From assembly GCA_016721425.1 (NCBI GenBank), contig JADKID010000016.1, positions 62,001-126,000 on the forward strand: DNA of 64,000 bases, read 5' to 3'. The notes under the pieces were generated by a model that was not told the origin of the DNA, ran no database searches, and saw only the letters and a program-made list of their open reading frames with translations. This DNA is from Bryobacterales bacterium. GTDB lineage: Bacteria; Acidobacteriota; Terriglobia; Bryobacterales; Bryobacteraceae. Made by a program: the position numbers and the translations under genes. This document shows positions 1 through 9,643 of this stretch, piece by piece (position 1 is the first letter of the stretch; every line of letters starts with the position of its first letter).

Positions 1-360
1 TGCAACGTGTGGCTGCCCATCAACAAGAAGCTGTGGACGAGTTCGTTCACGCTGTTCATGGCGGGCCTGGACTTCGTGGTGTTCGCGATCTGCGTATGGT
101 GCGTCGACTATCTGGGCTGGAAGCGGATTGCGCGGCCGTTCGTGATTCTGGGGAGTAACGCGATTGCGATCTACATGGTGTCGGAGATTCTGGCGGAGAC
201 GCTGCATCTGCTGAAGTGGCACGAGTGGATCTACGCGAACGTCTTCCTGGCCGTGGCCTCGCCGATCAACGCATCACTACTGTACGCAGTGTGCTACACC
301 TTGCTGATGTTCGCCGTGGCTTGGGTGCTGTACCGCAAGGGCTGGTTTCTGCGGGTGTAG
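1..360 (+). CDS. C-terminal end of a membrane acyltransferase (NagX/HGSNAT-like, DUF5009 type), truncated by window edge
   Basis: The frame is open from base 1, so only the last 120 or so residues are present. They contain the motif PINKKLWTSS near the start, then three or four hydrophobic helices, and end in a short basic tail (YRKGWFLRV). A W-x-P-I-N-K-x-x-W-T-S segment before a final helix bundle is typical of the heparan-alpha-glucosaminide N-acetyltransferase-like family, multi-pass inner-membrane proteins thought to acetylate amino sugars. The family call rests on this segment and the helix pattern only. The next gene, serB, starts 15 bases downstream on the same strand, but nothing links their functions. 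Confidence 0.65.
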   Translation, partial: CNVWLPINKKLWTSSFTLFMAGLDFVVFAICVWCVDYLGWKRIARPFVILGSNAIAIYMVSEILAETLHLLKWHEWIYANVFLAVASPINASLLYAVCYTLLMFAVAWVLYRKGWFLRV

Positions 361-375
361 CTACACTGGAAACAT

Positions 376-1623
376 ATGCCCACCTCCGGCGCGTCCAGCG
401 CCCTGCTGATCCACGTCTCCGGCCATGACAAGCCGGGCCTCACTCACGCGCTGACGTCCATCCTGGGCCGTCACAACGTGCGCGTGCTCGATATCGGGCA
501 GGCCGTGATTCACGACGGTCTGGCGCTGGGGATCCTCATTGAACTGACGGATGAGATGCGCTCGTCGGCGCTGCTGACCGATCTGCTGCTGGAGGCGCAC
601 TCGCTGGGCGTCACCATCAAATTCTCTGCCTCCTCCGCGGAGGAGTATGACGCCTGGGTGGAGTCGCAATCCAAGCAGCGCTTCATTATCACGCTGCTGG
701 GGCCGGTGATCGACGCGGCGCACATTGCGGCCGTGAGCGGTGTTCTGGCCGCGGCGAACGTCAACATCGATCGCATCGACCGGCTCTCGTCGCGCTCGCC
801 GCTGCACGCTGCTGCGACGCCGCCGCGATTCTGTGCGGAGTTCAGCGCCAGCGGCGCGGGCGTGGACGAGGACGGGTTGCGCACGAGTCTGGCGGAATTG
901 ACGGCAGGCGGGGAGATCGACATCTCGTTTCAGCACGACTCCATCTGGCGGCGGAACCGGCGGCTGGTGGCGTTTGACATGGACTCCACTCTGATCCAGG
1001 GCGAGGTGATCGACGAACTGGCGCGCGAGGCTGGAGTGGGCGAGCAGGTGGCGGCCATTACAGAAGCGGCGATGCGCGGTGAGCTCGATTTTCAGGCGAG
1101 CTTCCGGCGGCGCGTGGGGTTGCTGAAGGGCTTGCCGGAGACGGCGCTCGATACCGTTCTGCGGCGGATTCCGTTGACCGACGGCGCAGAGCGGCTGGCG
1201 GGTACGCTGCGGCGGCTGGGCTACAAGACGGCGATCCTTTCGGGCGGCTTCACGTTTTTCGGGCGCGTGTTGCAGGAGCGGCTGGGGATCGATCACCTGC
1301 ACGCCAATGAGTTGGAGATCCGCGACGGGCGTGTGACTGGCGAGGTGACGGGTGAGATCGTCGACGGCGCGCGCAAGGCAGCGCTGCTGCGGCAACTGGC
1401 CGCGGAGCAGAATCTCAGCCTGGAGCAGGTGATCGCGGTGGGCGACGGCGCCAACGATTTGCCGATGCTGCGGCTGGCGGGGCTGGGCATCGCGTTCCGC
1501 GCCAAACCGCTGGTGCGGGCCAGCGCGCGGCAATCGCTCTCGACGCTGGGGTTGGACGGGATCCTGTATTTGATCGGCGTACGGGACCGCGAGATGGGGC
1601 CTGACACGGCCGTTGAACTGTGA
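376..1623 (+). CDS. serB: Phosphoserine phosphatase with N-terminal ACT domains
   Basis: Cytoplasmic enzyme for the last step of serine synthesis, hydrolysing O-phosphoserine to serine. The 415-residue product has two ACT-like regulatory regions (roughly residues 10-85 and 103-185) followed by a HAD phosphatase domain. The nucleophile motif DMDST lies at 201-205, the substrate-loop motif GGFTFF in the middle, and the Mg-binding GDGAND motif near 356-361. This architecture matches the long actinobacterial/proteobacterial SerB form, where the ACT domains bind serine for feedback control. The ATG at 376 is used because the ACT domain begins within ten residues. A TACACT sequence only nine bases upstream could be a -10 element giving a very short leader. 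No other serine genes are adjacent. Confidence 0.93.
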   Translation: MPTSGASSALLIHVSGHDKPGLTHALTSILGRHNVRVLDIGQAVIHDGLALGILIELTDEMRSSALLTDLLLEAHSLGVTIKFSASSAEEYDAWVESQSKQRFIITLLGPVIDAAHIAAVSGVLAAANVNIDRIDRLSSRSPLHAAATPPRFCAEFSASGAGVDEDGLRTSLAELTAGGEIDISFQHDSIWRRNRRLVAFDMDSTLIQGEVIDELAREAGVGEQVAAITEAAMRGELDFQASFRRRVGLLKGLPETALDTVLRRIPLTDGAERLAGTLRRLGYKTAILSGGFTFFGRVLQERLGIDHLHANELEIRDGRVTGEVTGEIVDGARKAALLRQLAAEQNLSLEQVIAVGDGANDLPMLRLAGLGIAFRAKPLVRASARQSLSTLGLDGILYLIGVRDREMGPDTAVEL

Positions 1624-1700
1624 TAGAAATAGATCAGAGATCCACCGGGTCTCTGGATCGCGCCGCCGATTCGCCGTAACCCGCGCCGCTTAGTGCCCTC

Positions 1701-4700
1701 GTGCCACGTTCGGGAGCGCACTCGTTGACCGCCCGTTCCTTGTTGCTGTCAACGCTGGTGACGCTACTGCATGGCTGGACGTGTGCCCAGACGATCAATC
1801 TTCAGGTTTCTGCAATTCCCAGCGCCGCCACGCGCGTGGTTGCCGTGGTGGATCAGGGTGGATTGGCTGCACCGATCCGGTTCTCCAAGGATGTCACCGC
1901 GGGTGCGTTGACGGCCACGCTGTCACTGGCAGTGCCGGCGGGCGGGCCGTACCGCGTGCGCGCCATTGCCTTCACCGCGGGCCTGGCGTACCCGGCGATC
2001 TTGCGATCCGGAAAGACCGCGGGACTGTATGTTCCGAACCTGACGGCAGTGACCGCGCAGATCGCGCTTGCCGGATTGAATGCGGCGCTGGATGGGTCCA
2101 CGCCAACTTCGGCGCCGGCCGGATCCACCGTCACGCTTGCAGCCAGCGTTTCTGATCCAGGCGATACGGGCGCAGGGGCCTCCGCGGCGCGGGTCTACAG
2201 CCTGCCAAGTGCGCTGACCGGCAATCAACTGGGCGACGAGCGGGTAGGCCCGCTGGAGCGGCTGGCCGAAGGTGTATACCGGCTCTCCGCGGCGCTGGCC
2301 ACGCCGCCGGCGGGCACCACTCTCTCTTACCAGTTTGCCTACAACGCCTGGGATTTCAACGATGCCAACAAGGTGGAGCAACCCTACTGGTTTTGGCCGA
2401 ATCTGAGCGCGGGCGGAGTGCCGCTCACGCTGGCGTCGCAAGGGTCGTCGACGATCAGTGTTGCCGTCTCGAACCTGCCGGCGGCAGCGCGGCGCATTGT
2501 CGCTGTCGTGGACGGAGCGGCAATGCAGCGTCCGGTCCGGGTGGTGAAGGACTATGTAGCAGGGCAGACATCGTCGACGCTGACGGCAGAGGTGCCGGCC
2601 GGCAGCGGCTACCGTGTGCGCGTGGTAGCGTTCACCCCCGGCAGTCTGGTGCCGGTCATCCTGAGGACAGGTAAGGCGACCGCATTGGCGGCGCCGGGCA
2701 CGGCAGGCGTGGCGCTGGCCGATCCCACGTTCACTCTCTCGTCCGCCACCCCGGCATCGGCGCCGGCTGGTTCCACGCTCTCGCTGGAAGCGTCGCTGAC
2801 CGATTCCGGCGATGTCGCGGCGGGCATGCCGGTGGCCAGTGCACACAGCCGGACTGCGGCATTCACCACGAACCTGGACGGGACCGAGTGGCCCGGGCTG
2901 CTGGAGGGGTTGGGCGGAGGCGTGTATCGCTTCTCTGTCCCCGTGGCGCTACCGGCAAGCGCGGCCACTACTTACTATCAGTTTGCGACCAACGCGTATG
3001 AGTTCAACGACCCCTCGGGACGCGAGTCGCCACAGCTCTGTTGGCCCAACTTGCAGGCTGGCCAGGCGCTCCGCCAGATCGCGTCGACTCTATCGTCGTC
3101 GATTCGCGTCACGTTCACGGGGACTCCGGCCAGTGCGACGCGGCTCATCGCGGTGGTCGATCAGGGCGGGCTGACCAGGCCGGCCCGCGCGGCAGCCAGT
3201 TTCACTGCCGGCAAGCCGCCGGCCAGCATCACGGTGGGCGTCCCGCCCGGCGGACCTTACCGGGTGCGGTTGATCGCACTCAAATCCGGCCTGTCCACGC
3301 CAACCATCCTGCGGTCCGGCAAGGCCGCTGCCGTAACGGTGGCTGCCGCTGCGACGGCTGCTGCGGCGGTGACGCTGGTGGACTACACGGCCACACTGGA
3401 TGCAGCCACGCCGGTGGCTGGGACGGCGGGCGGCATGGTGACGGTGATCGTCAACTTGACGGACCCTGGCGAGACTGCGTCCGGTGCGGGCGCGTCCCGG
3501 CTCTACGGCGCCGCTTCCACCTTTGCTCAGAATCTATCGGTTGCTCCACTCATCGGGCTGCTGGAGAAGAGTCCAGACGGGAAGATGAAGCTGACCACGC
3601 CCGTGGTTCTGCCAGGAGGGGGAGGCGTCTTCTACTATCAGGTGGCGTACGAGGCCTTGGATTTCAGCGATGCCGATGGGGTGGAACGCCCTCACTTCTG
3701 CTGGCCGAATCTGGAGGCAGCACAGGCTCTGAAGCAGATCAGTGCTAACGCGAATCCCAGTTTGTACACGTTGTCGGGCGCGGTGAGGCTGAATGGGGTG
3801 GGGCTGAGCGGGGTGACGGTGACGCTCAGCGGGACACGGACGGGGAGTGTGGTGACTGGGGACGATGGGGCGTACTCGTTTGCGTTCCTGCCGGCGGGGA
3901 GCTACACGGTGAGTGCGGCGCGATCGAACTTCACGATCTCTCCGGGGGCGGCTGCCGTGACGCTGGCTGCCAATCAGACGGTGAACTTCACGGCGGTGCA
4001 GATTGCCGGGACCATGGGTGTCACGGTGTCGGGGTTGCCGGCAGCGGGGAATCGGATTGTGGCTGTGGTGGACGGCGGGACGTTGGCTGTTCCTTTGCGG
4101 GTTGTGCAGGGGTATGCGGCCGGGCAGACTTCAGCGGTGGTGAATGTCGACGTGCCGGCTGCGGGCGGCTACCGGATTCGAGTGGTGGCGTTTTCGGGCG
4201 GGGGTGCGCGGCCCGTGATTTTGCGGGCGGGTCAGGTGAGCGGGGTGGCGGCGCCATCGAGTGCGGCGGTGACGCTGGCCGATCCGGCGTTTACACCTCT
4301 GGCGGGTACTCCGGTCTCGGCTGCGGCCGGCTCCACGGTGAGTTTGGAGATGACGATTGGTGATCCGGGCGGTGCGTTGGCGGGGGTGGCAGTTGGCAGC
4401 GTGTACGGGCAGGCGCAGCCGTTCAGCGCGAATCTGAGCGGGGTGGAGACGCGGGGTGTGGTGCAGAGTGCGGGCACGGGCAGTTACCGTTTGACGGTGC
4501 CGCTGGTGCTGCCGGCTACGGCTGTCACCACGTACTACCAGTTCGCGGCGAATGCCTTTGATTTCAATGATCCGTTGGGTACGGAGTCGCCTGTCTATGT
4601 GTGGCCGGACGTGCAGGCGGGGCAGGCGCTGCGGCAGATTGCGGCTACGCTGCCGACGGGGATCCGGATTGTGGTTTCCGGCGTGCCGGCGGCGGCGACT

Positions 4701-7700
4701 CGGTTGATTGCGGTGGTGGATCAGGGGGTGTTGGCACAGCCCATCCGCACGGTGGCGAGCTTCGCGGCGGGCCAGGCACCGGGCAGCATCACGGTGGGGG
4801 TGCCGATCGGGAGCGGCTACCGGGTGCGTGTGATTGCGATCCGGGCGGGTGCGGCGACGCCTTCGATCTTGCGATCGGGCAAGGCGGTTGGTGTGAGCGT
4901 GCCGGCCAATACGACGACAGATGCGGCGGTGGCGCTGGAGGATTATGGTGTGGCGCTGGACCCGGCGATGTCGTCGTCGGGGCCGCCGGGTGGGCAGATT
5001 ACTGTCATCGCCAACGCCAGTGATAACGGCGAGACCGCCTCGGCGTTGAGCGTCGCCCGGTTGTATAGCTCCTTAGTTCCGTTTACGGAGAACCTGGCGG
5101 CTGGCGCGGTGAGTGGTGTGTTGCAGAGGAATTCGGACGGGGCTCTGAAACTGACCGCGCCGGTTACTCTGCCCGGTCAGGGCGGCGCGCTGTACTATCA
5201 ACTGGCGTACGAGGCCGTCGACTTCAGCGATGCGGGCGGGGTGGAGCGGCCGCATTTCTGCTGGCCGAATCTGGAGTTGGGGCAGGCTCTGAATCAGGTG
5301 GCGGCGTATCCTGTCTACACGCTGTCTGGCCAGGTGAAGCTAAATGGGGTGGCGCTGAGCGGGGTGACGGTGACGCTCAGCGGGGCTCGGACGGGGAGTG
5401 TGGTGACCGGGGGCGATGGCGCGTACTCGTTCGCGTTCCTGCCGGCGGGGAGCTATACGGTGTCTGCGGCGCGATCGAACTTCACGATCTCTCCGGGGGC
5501 GGCTGCTGTTACGCTGGCTGCCAATCAGACGGTGAACTTCACGGCGGTGCAGATTGCCGGGACCATTGGTGTCACGGTGTCGGGGCTGCCTGCGGCGGGG
5601 AATCGGGTTGTGGCTGTGGTGGACGGCGGGACGCTGGCTGTTCCATTGCGGGTGGCGCAAGGTTATGCGGTCGGGCAGACGTCAGCGGTGGTGAATGTCG
5701 ATGTGCCGGCGGCGGGCGGCTACCGGATTCGAGTGGTGGCATTGGCGGGTGGGAGTGCGCGGCCCGTGATTCTGCGGGCGGGTCAGGTGAGCGGGGTGGC
5801 GGCGCCATCGAGTGCCGCGGTGACGCTGGCCGATCCGAGTTTCACGCCGCTGGCGGGTACGCCGGTTTCGGCGGCGGCGGGCACGACGGTCAGTCTGGAA
5901 CTGACGATTGGTGATCCGGGCAGCGCCTTGGCGGGGGTGGCAGTTGGCAGTGTGTACGGGCAGGCGCAGCCGTTCACGGCGAATCTAAGCGGGGCGGAGA
6001 CGCGGGGTGTGGTGCAGAGTGCAGGCACGGGCAAGTACCGTTTGACGGTGCCGCTGGTGCTGCCGGCTACGGCTGTCACCACGTACTACCAGTTCGCCGC
6101 GAATGCCTTCGATTTCAATGATTCGTCGGGTACGGAGTCGCCTGTCTATGTGTGGCCGGACGTGCAGGCGGGGCAGGCGCTGCGGCAGATTGCGGCTACG
6201 TTGCCGACGGGGATCCGGATTGTAGTTTCCGGGGTGCCGGCGGGGGCGACGCGTCTGATCGCGGTGGTGGATCAGGGGGCGCTGGCGCAACCTGTGCGCA
6301 TGGTGGCGAGTTTTGCAGCGGGCCAGGCGCCGGGCAGCGTGACGGTGGGGGTGCCGCTCGGGAGTGGCTACCGGGTGCGAGTGATTGCGATCCGGGCGGG
6401 TGCGGCGACGCCTTCGATCTTGCGATCGGGCAAGGCGATTGGCGTGAGCGTGCCGGCAAATGCGACGACGGATGCGCCGGTGGCGCTGGCGGACTACACA
6501 GTGACCTTGGACCCGGCCACCCCGTCGTCCGCTCCGGCCGGCACGACCGTCCAGGTCATCGCCAATCTACTCGATCCGGGCGATACGGCGTTGGGCGCGA
6601 TCCACCCATCACTCTACGGCGCCACTGCGGCTCCCACCCAAAACCTCGCCGGCTTGCCGATCGCTGGTCAGTTGACCGATGGCGGCAACGGCGCCTGGGC
6701 GCTCGCGTCACCTGTCGTCCTGCCTGGCGCTGGCGGCGTTGTTTTCTACTACCAGATGGCGTACGAAGCGGCTGATTTCAATGACAGCGGCGGCGCGGAG
6801 CGCCCCTACTTCTGCTGGCCCAATCTGGAGGCTGGACAGGCGTCGCGGCAGATCGTTGTCGATCCCGTCTTCGCAGTTTCCGGCAAAGTCACGCTCAGCG
6901 GCGCGCCGCTCGCCAAGGTGACAGTGTCGCTCTCCGGGCTCCGAACGGGCAGTATTGTGACGGGCACGGACGGCGCCTATGTCTTTGCAGGGCTCCCGGC
7001 CGGCGCCTACACGGTGGCCGCGGCGCGCACCAATTTCACGTTTGCACCTGCAACCTCTACGTTCACTCTGGCCGGCAATCGGACGGTGAATTTCAGCGTG
7101 GCCCAGGTGACCGGCACGGTGGGTGTGAGCCGGACCGTGCTGCGTTTCGGCGCCACCCTCGGCGGGACAGCGGCGACCACGACACAGGAGATTGTCGTTG
7201 ATATCAGCGATAATCTGCCCGTCAGTTGGACCGTGGTTTCGGACAAGGCGTGGCTGCGGGTCACACCGGCAACTGGAACAGGGTCCGGCGTATTCAGCGT
7301 CTCGCTAAACCATGCCGCCCTACCGGCCTCCGGAATCTGGCCTGGGACTCTCACACTGAGTACCAATACATCTACCAGCGCGAAGATCGTCATTCAGGTC
7401 TACCTCGCGGTATCGCCCGCCACGGGGGTGCCTTTTGGTGCGTTCGAAACGCCTGCCGGAGGAACAGCCGTACTGGCATCCAGCGTCCCGGTGACGGGAT
7501 GGGCGCTGGACGACGTGGGTGTCAAGAAGGTGCAGATATGGCGCGAGCCCGTCGGGCGGGAGGGCGTCTATCCGAACGGACTGGTCTACATCGGTGACGC
7601 GATTTTCGTTCCGGACGCCCGGCCCGACGTCGCATCCCTGTTTGGTGACAAGCCCAACAACTACCGCGCCGGATGGGGCTATCTGATGCTGACCAATTTC

Positions 7701-8588
7701 CTGCCGAACCCCACTGGCGGGCCGTCGGGCAATGGAACGTACAAGATCCATGCCATTGCCGTGGACGAGGAGGGCAAGCAAACGGAACTGGGCGTCAAGA
7801 CCATCACGGTGAACAACGCCAAGGCCACCAAGCCCTTCGGCACGATCGATGCGCCTTGGCCAGGCGAAGTGGTCTCGGGCGCGTCCTACGGCGTCACCGG
7901 ATGGGCGCTGACGCCGCAGCCCTACAAAGTGGACGAGTCCGGAAAAGGCATTTGGATCGCAATTGACGGCGTCTGGCTGGCCAACGCGAGTTACAACTCA
8001 TATCGCAGCGACATTGCGACCCTCTTCCCCAGCTACGCCAATGCCAACGGAAGCGCGGCGGACTACTCACTCGACACGACGAAGCTCTCCAATGGAATGC
8101 ACAGCATCGCATGGGTGGTGACGGATGTGGCGGGGCGCGTCGATGGGCTGGGCAGCCGTTTCTTCTTTGTGCGGAATGCTGTGGAGGCTACCCAGGCGCC
8201 GCAGCCGGTGGCAGCCACTGCGGCTGTGGCGGAGGGGCCTGCGCCGGAGCGCTCTGCGGTTGCCGCTCGTGCCGCGCTGGGGATCACGCCGGCGGCAGTC
8301 GGGGGTGGCGATATCGAGATCGAGGAGTTGGGCCATGTCGCCCTGCAACTGCCTCGCGGGCTGCCCTGGCGGGGCCGGATGGTGCACAACGAAGATCGTG
8401 TGCCGCTGCCGGTTGGCTCCACGCTGGAATCGGAAACCGGGGTCTTTGTCTGGCAGCTGGGGCCGGGCTTCCTGGGGCGATACGTGCTGGAATTCGACAA
8501 TGGTGTTGAAACCAGGACAGTCCGCGTGATCGTCCGGCCGATGGGCTCAACCGGCAATCTCACGAAAGAGGGGCAGGTTGGCTTTTAG
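1701..8588 (+). CDS. Giant secreted repeat protein with CarboxypepD_reg-like, BACON-like and Ig-like domains
   Basis: A 2,295-residue protein starting at GTG, with a signal peptide (hydrophobic core around residues 13-25, cleavage after CAQ). It is built from seven modules of about 210-220 residues. Each contains an AVVDQG/AVVDGG start, a Y-R-V-R-V-I-A strand, an ILRSGKA strand and a WPNLEAGQAL-like end (units near nt 1800, 2455, 3100, 4015, 4655, 5570 and 6215). Three carboxypeptidase-regulatory-like beta-sandwiches are inserted (near 3770, 5320 and 6870; motif DGAYSFAFLPAGSYTVSA). A BACON-like domain follows (about 7110-7420; SWTVVSDKAWLRVTP), then two Ig-like domains with VTGWAL motifs (about 7430-8180). 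No catalytic domain is seen. The likely role is a surface or matrix protein binding glycan or protein. The end overlaps the convergent LacI gene by 42 bases. The module family is not one I can name. Confidence 0.75.
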   Translation: MPRSGAHSLTARSLLLSTLVTLLHGWTCAQTINLQVSAIPSAATRVVAVVDQGGLAAPIRFSKDVTAGALTATLSLAVPAGGPYRVRAIAFTAGLAYPAILRSGKTAGLYVPNLTAVTAQIALAGLNAALDGSTPTSAPAGSTVTLAASVSDPGDTGAGASAARVYSLPSALTGNQLGDERVGPLERLAEGVYRLSAALATPPAGTTLSYQFAYNAWDFNDANKVEQPYWFWPNLSAGGVPLTLASQGSSTISVAVSNLPAAARRIVAVVDGAAMQRPVRVVKDYVAGQTSSTLTAEVPAGSGYRVRVVAFTPGSLVPVILRTGKATALAAPGTAGVALADPTFTLSSATPASAPAGSTLSLEASLTDSGDVAAGMPVASAHSRTAAFTTNLDGTEWPGLLEGLGGGVYRFSVPVALPASAATTYYQFATNAYEFNDPSGRESPQLCWPNLQAGQALRQIASTLSSSIRVTFTGTPASATRLIAVVDQGGLTRPARAAASFTAGKPPASITVGVPPGGPYRVRLIALKSGLSTPTILRSGKAAAVTVAAAATAAAAVTLVDYTATLDAATPVAGTAGGMVTVIVNLTDPGETASGAGASRLYGAASTFAQNLSVAPLIGLLEKSPDGKMKLTTPVVLPGGGGVFYYQVAYEALDFSDADGVERPHFCWPNLEAAQALKQISANANPSLYTLSGAVRLNGVGLSGVTVTLSGTRTGSVVTGDDGAYSFAFLPAGSYTVSAARSNFTISPGAAAVTLAANQTVNFTAVQIAGTMGVTVSGLPAAGNRIVAVVDGGTLAVPLRVVQGYAAGQTSAVVNVDVPAAGGYRIRVVAFSGGGARPVILRAGQVSGVAAPSSAAVTLADPAFTPLAGTPVSAAAGSTVSLEMTIGDPGGALAGVAVGSVYGQAQPFSANLSGVETRGVVQSAGTGSYRLTVPLVLPATAVTTYYQFAANAFDFNDPLGTESPVYVWPDVQAGQALRQIAATLPTGIRIVVSGVPAAATRLIAVVDQGVLAQPIRTVASFAAGQAPGSITVGVPIGSGYRVRVIAIRAGAATPSILRSGKAVGVSVPANTTTDAAVALEDYGVALDPAMSSSGPPGGQITVIANASDNGETASALSVARLYSSLVPFTENLAAGAVSGVLQRNSDGALKLTAPVTLPGQGGALYYQLAYEAVDFSDAGGVERPHFCWPNLELGQALNQVAAYPVYTLSGQVKLNGVALSGVTVTLSGARTGSVVTGGDGAYSFAFLPAGSYTVSAARSNFTISPGAAAVTLAANQTVNFTAVQIAGTIGVTVSGLPAAGNRVVAVVDGGTLAVPLRVAQGYAVGQTSAVVNVDVPAAGGYRIRVVALAGGSARPVILRAGQVSGVAAPSSAAVTLADPSFTPLAGTPVSAAAGTTVSLELTIGDPGSALAGVAVGSVYGQAQPFTANLSGAETRGVVQSAGTGKYRLTVPLVLPATAVTTYYQFAANAFDFNDSSGTESPVYVWPDVQAGQALRQIAATLPTGIRIVVSGVPAGATRLIAVVDQGALAQPVRMVASFAAGQAPGSVTVGVPLGSGYRVRVIAIRAGAATPSILRSGKAIGVSVPANATTDAPVALADYTVTLDPATPSSAPAGTTVQVIANLLDPGDTALGAIHPSLYGATAAPTQNLAGLPIAGQLTDGGNGAWALASPVVLPGAGGVVFYYQMAYEAADFNDSGGAERPYFCWPNLEAGQASRQIVVDPVFAVSGKVTLSGAPLAKVTVSLSGLRTGSIVTGTDGAYVFAGLPAGAYTVAAARTNFTFAPATSTFTLAGNRTVNFSVAQVTGTVGVSRTVLRFGATLGGTAATTTQEIVVDISDNLPVSWTVVSDKAWLRVTPATGTGSGVFSVSLNHAALPASGIWPGTLTLSTNTSTSAKIVIQVYLAVSPATGVPFGAFETPAGGTAVLASSVPVTGWALDDVGVKKVQIWREPVGREGVYPNGLVYIGDAIFVPDARPDVASLFGDKPNNYRAGWGYLMLTNFLPNPTGGPSGNGTYKIHAIAVDEEGKQTELGVKTITVNNAKATKPFGTIDAPWPGEVVSGASYGVTGWALTPQPYKVDESGKGIWIAIDGVWLANASYNSYRSDIATLFPSYANANGSAADYSLDTTKLSNGMHSIAWVVTDVAGRVDGLGSRFFFVRNAVEATQAPQPVAATAAVAEGPAPERSAVAARAALGITPAAVGGGDIEIEELGHVALQLPRGLPWRGRMVHNEDRVPLPVGSTLESETGVFVWQLGPGFLGRYVLEFDNGVETRTVRVIVRPMGSTGNLTKEGQVGF
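3781..6491 (+). repeat. In-gene tandem duplication, period 1,551 bp (517 codons)
   Basis: About 1.16 kb starting near 3781 recurs near 5332 with very high nucleotide identity and a constant offset of 1,551 bases, an exact codon multiple. For example, the AATGGGG at 3792 recurs at 5343, and the ILRSGKA-encoding stretch near 4870 recurs near 6421. Each copy covers a carboxypeptidase-regulatory-like domain plus one and a half of the large modules. Similarity falls off abruptly near 6491, while older modules in the same gene are only related at protein level, so this duplication is recent. Confidence 0.85.
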
Positions 8589-9605
8589 CACGATCGACGG
8601 GTTGAGATAATGCGCGTTTGGCATGGGCGCACCCTGGAGGAAATGATCCACCAGCAGCCGCACCGCGGTCTGGCCCTGCAGGTAAGGATGCTGGTAGATG
8701 GAGGCGGCGATGACGCCGCGTTGAAAGAATGGCACTGCATCCACGAAGAGATCCGTGGCAATCACCCGTACGCGGCCGGCGGCGCTGTGCGCCTCGATGG
8801 TCTCGCATACTGGCAGGCAGTTAGCAGTACTGATGTAGATGCCCGCCAGATCCGGTTGAGCTTTGAGTAGCTGGGCGCACTTGCGGCGCGTCTGGCGCTC
8901 CTCCTGATGATCTTCGACGACGGCGACGATCTGGCCGGCGGGCGACTCGCGCTGGAATCCTGACACAAAGCCCTGCACCTTGCGGGCATGATCCTCCGTG
9001 GCCAGCATGCCGGTGAATACCGCCACGCGCGCGGCGTGCGGGGTGATGCGGGCCATCAACTCCGCAGCCAGCGTACCGTTCAGCCGCGGCTCCACGGAGA
9101 TGGCCGTGGAGCGGGCGCTGGTGGAATCGTCGCTCGCCAGGCAGACGACGCGGATGTTGTGCTTTTTCTCCGCCTCGTCGATCAGTGGCGCCAGTTGCGC
9201 CGGATGACCGGGCGTCAACAGGATGGCACGTACGTCCTGCTTCATCATGCGGCGCATGGCCGCGGCCTCTCCCACTCCGAGGCTGGGTACCGGCTCATAC
9301 AGGGCCTCCAGGCCCAGGTGAGAGTAGCGCTGGATCTCCTCCAGGATGCCGTCGCGCACCTGGTCGTAGAAGAACCGGATCTCCCTGGGAATGCAGATGC
9401 CGATCCGGATGGTGGACTTGCCGGCCGCCAGCGCCCGCGCCGTCAGATTGGGCTGGTAGCCGAGTTCTCGCGCCACCGCCAGTACGCGCTCACGTGTGAC
9501 CTCGCTCACCTCCTGCCGGCCGTGGAGCGCGCGGTCCACCGTGCCCAGCGAAACTCCGGCCCGCCGGGCGATCTCCCGCACTCCCGATTTTGACGGCCTG
9601 TCCAT
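8547..9605 (-). CDS. LacI-family transcriptional regulator
   Basis: A 352-residue DNA-binding regulator. A helix-turn-helix of LacI type lies at the N-terminus (VREIARRAGVSLGTVDRALH), followed by the hinge and a periplasmic-binding-protein-like sugar-sensing domain (FDRAL..., TARALAAGKS, IGICIPRE and so on). Effectors of this family are usually sugars. The gene is divergent from a sulfatase only 38 bases away, so it probably controls that gene. The start at 9605 is chosen over the upstream in-frame ATG at 9632 because AGGAGGT sits nine bases before it, and the longer form would run almost into the sulfatase start. The 3' end overlaps the convergent repeat-protein gene by 42 bases. Confidence 0.9.
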   Translation of the reverse strand: MDRPSKSGVREIARRAGVSLGTVDRALHGRQEVSEVTRERVLAVARELGYQPNLTARALAAGKSTIRIGICIPREIRFFYDQVRDGILEEIQRYSHLGLEALYEPVPSLGVGEAAAMRRMMKQDVRAILLTPGHPAQLAPLIDEAEKKHNIRVVCLASDDSTSARSTAISVEPRLNGTLAAELMARITPHAARVAVFTGMLATEDHARKVQGFVSGFQRESPAGQIVAVVEDHQEERQTRRKCAQLLKAQPDLAGIYISTANCLPVCETIEAHSAAGRVRVIATDLFVDAVPFFQRGVIAASIYQHPYLQGQTAVRLLVDHFLQGAPMPNAHYLNPSIVLKANLPLFREIAG

Positions 9606-9614
9606 CCGCCGGCT

Positions 9615-9621
9615 ACCTCCT
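9615..9621 (-). promoter_or_regulatory. Ribosome binding site deciding the LacI start
   Basis: On the minus strand this reads AGGAGGT, nine bases before the ATG at 9605. It supports the shorter LacI start over the ATG at 9632. Confidence 0.75.
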
Positions 9622-9643
9622 GCGCCTATCATAGAATTTCCCC

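Noticed and set aside
361..1533. A 390-codon minus-strand frame.
   Set aside because: It lies fully within serB, is rich in Arg, Gln and His, and has no recognisable domain; antisense GC-rich frames are expected.
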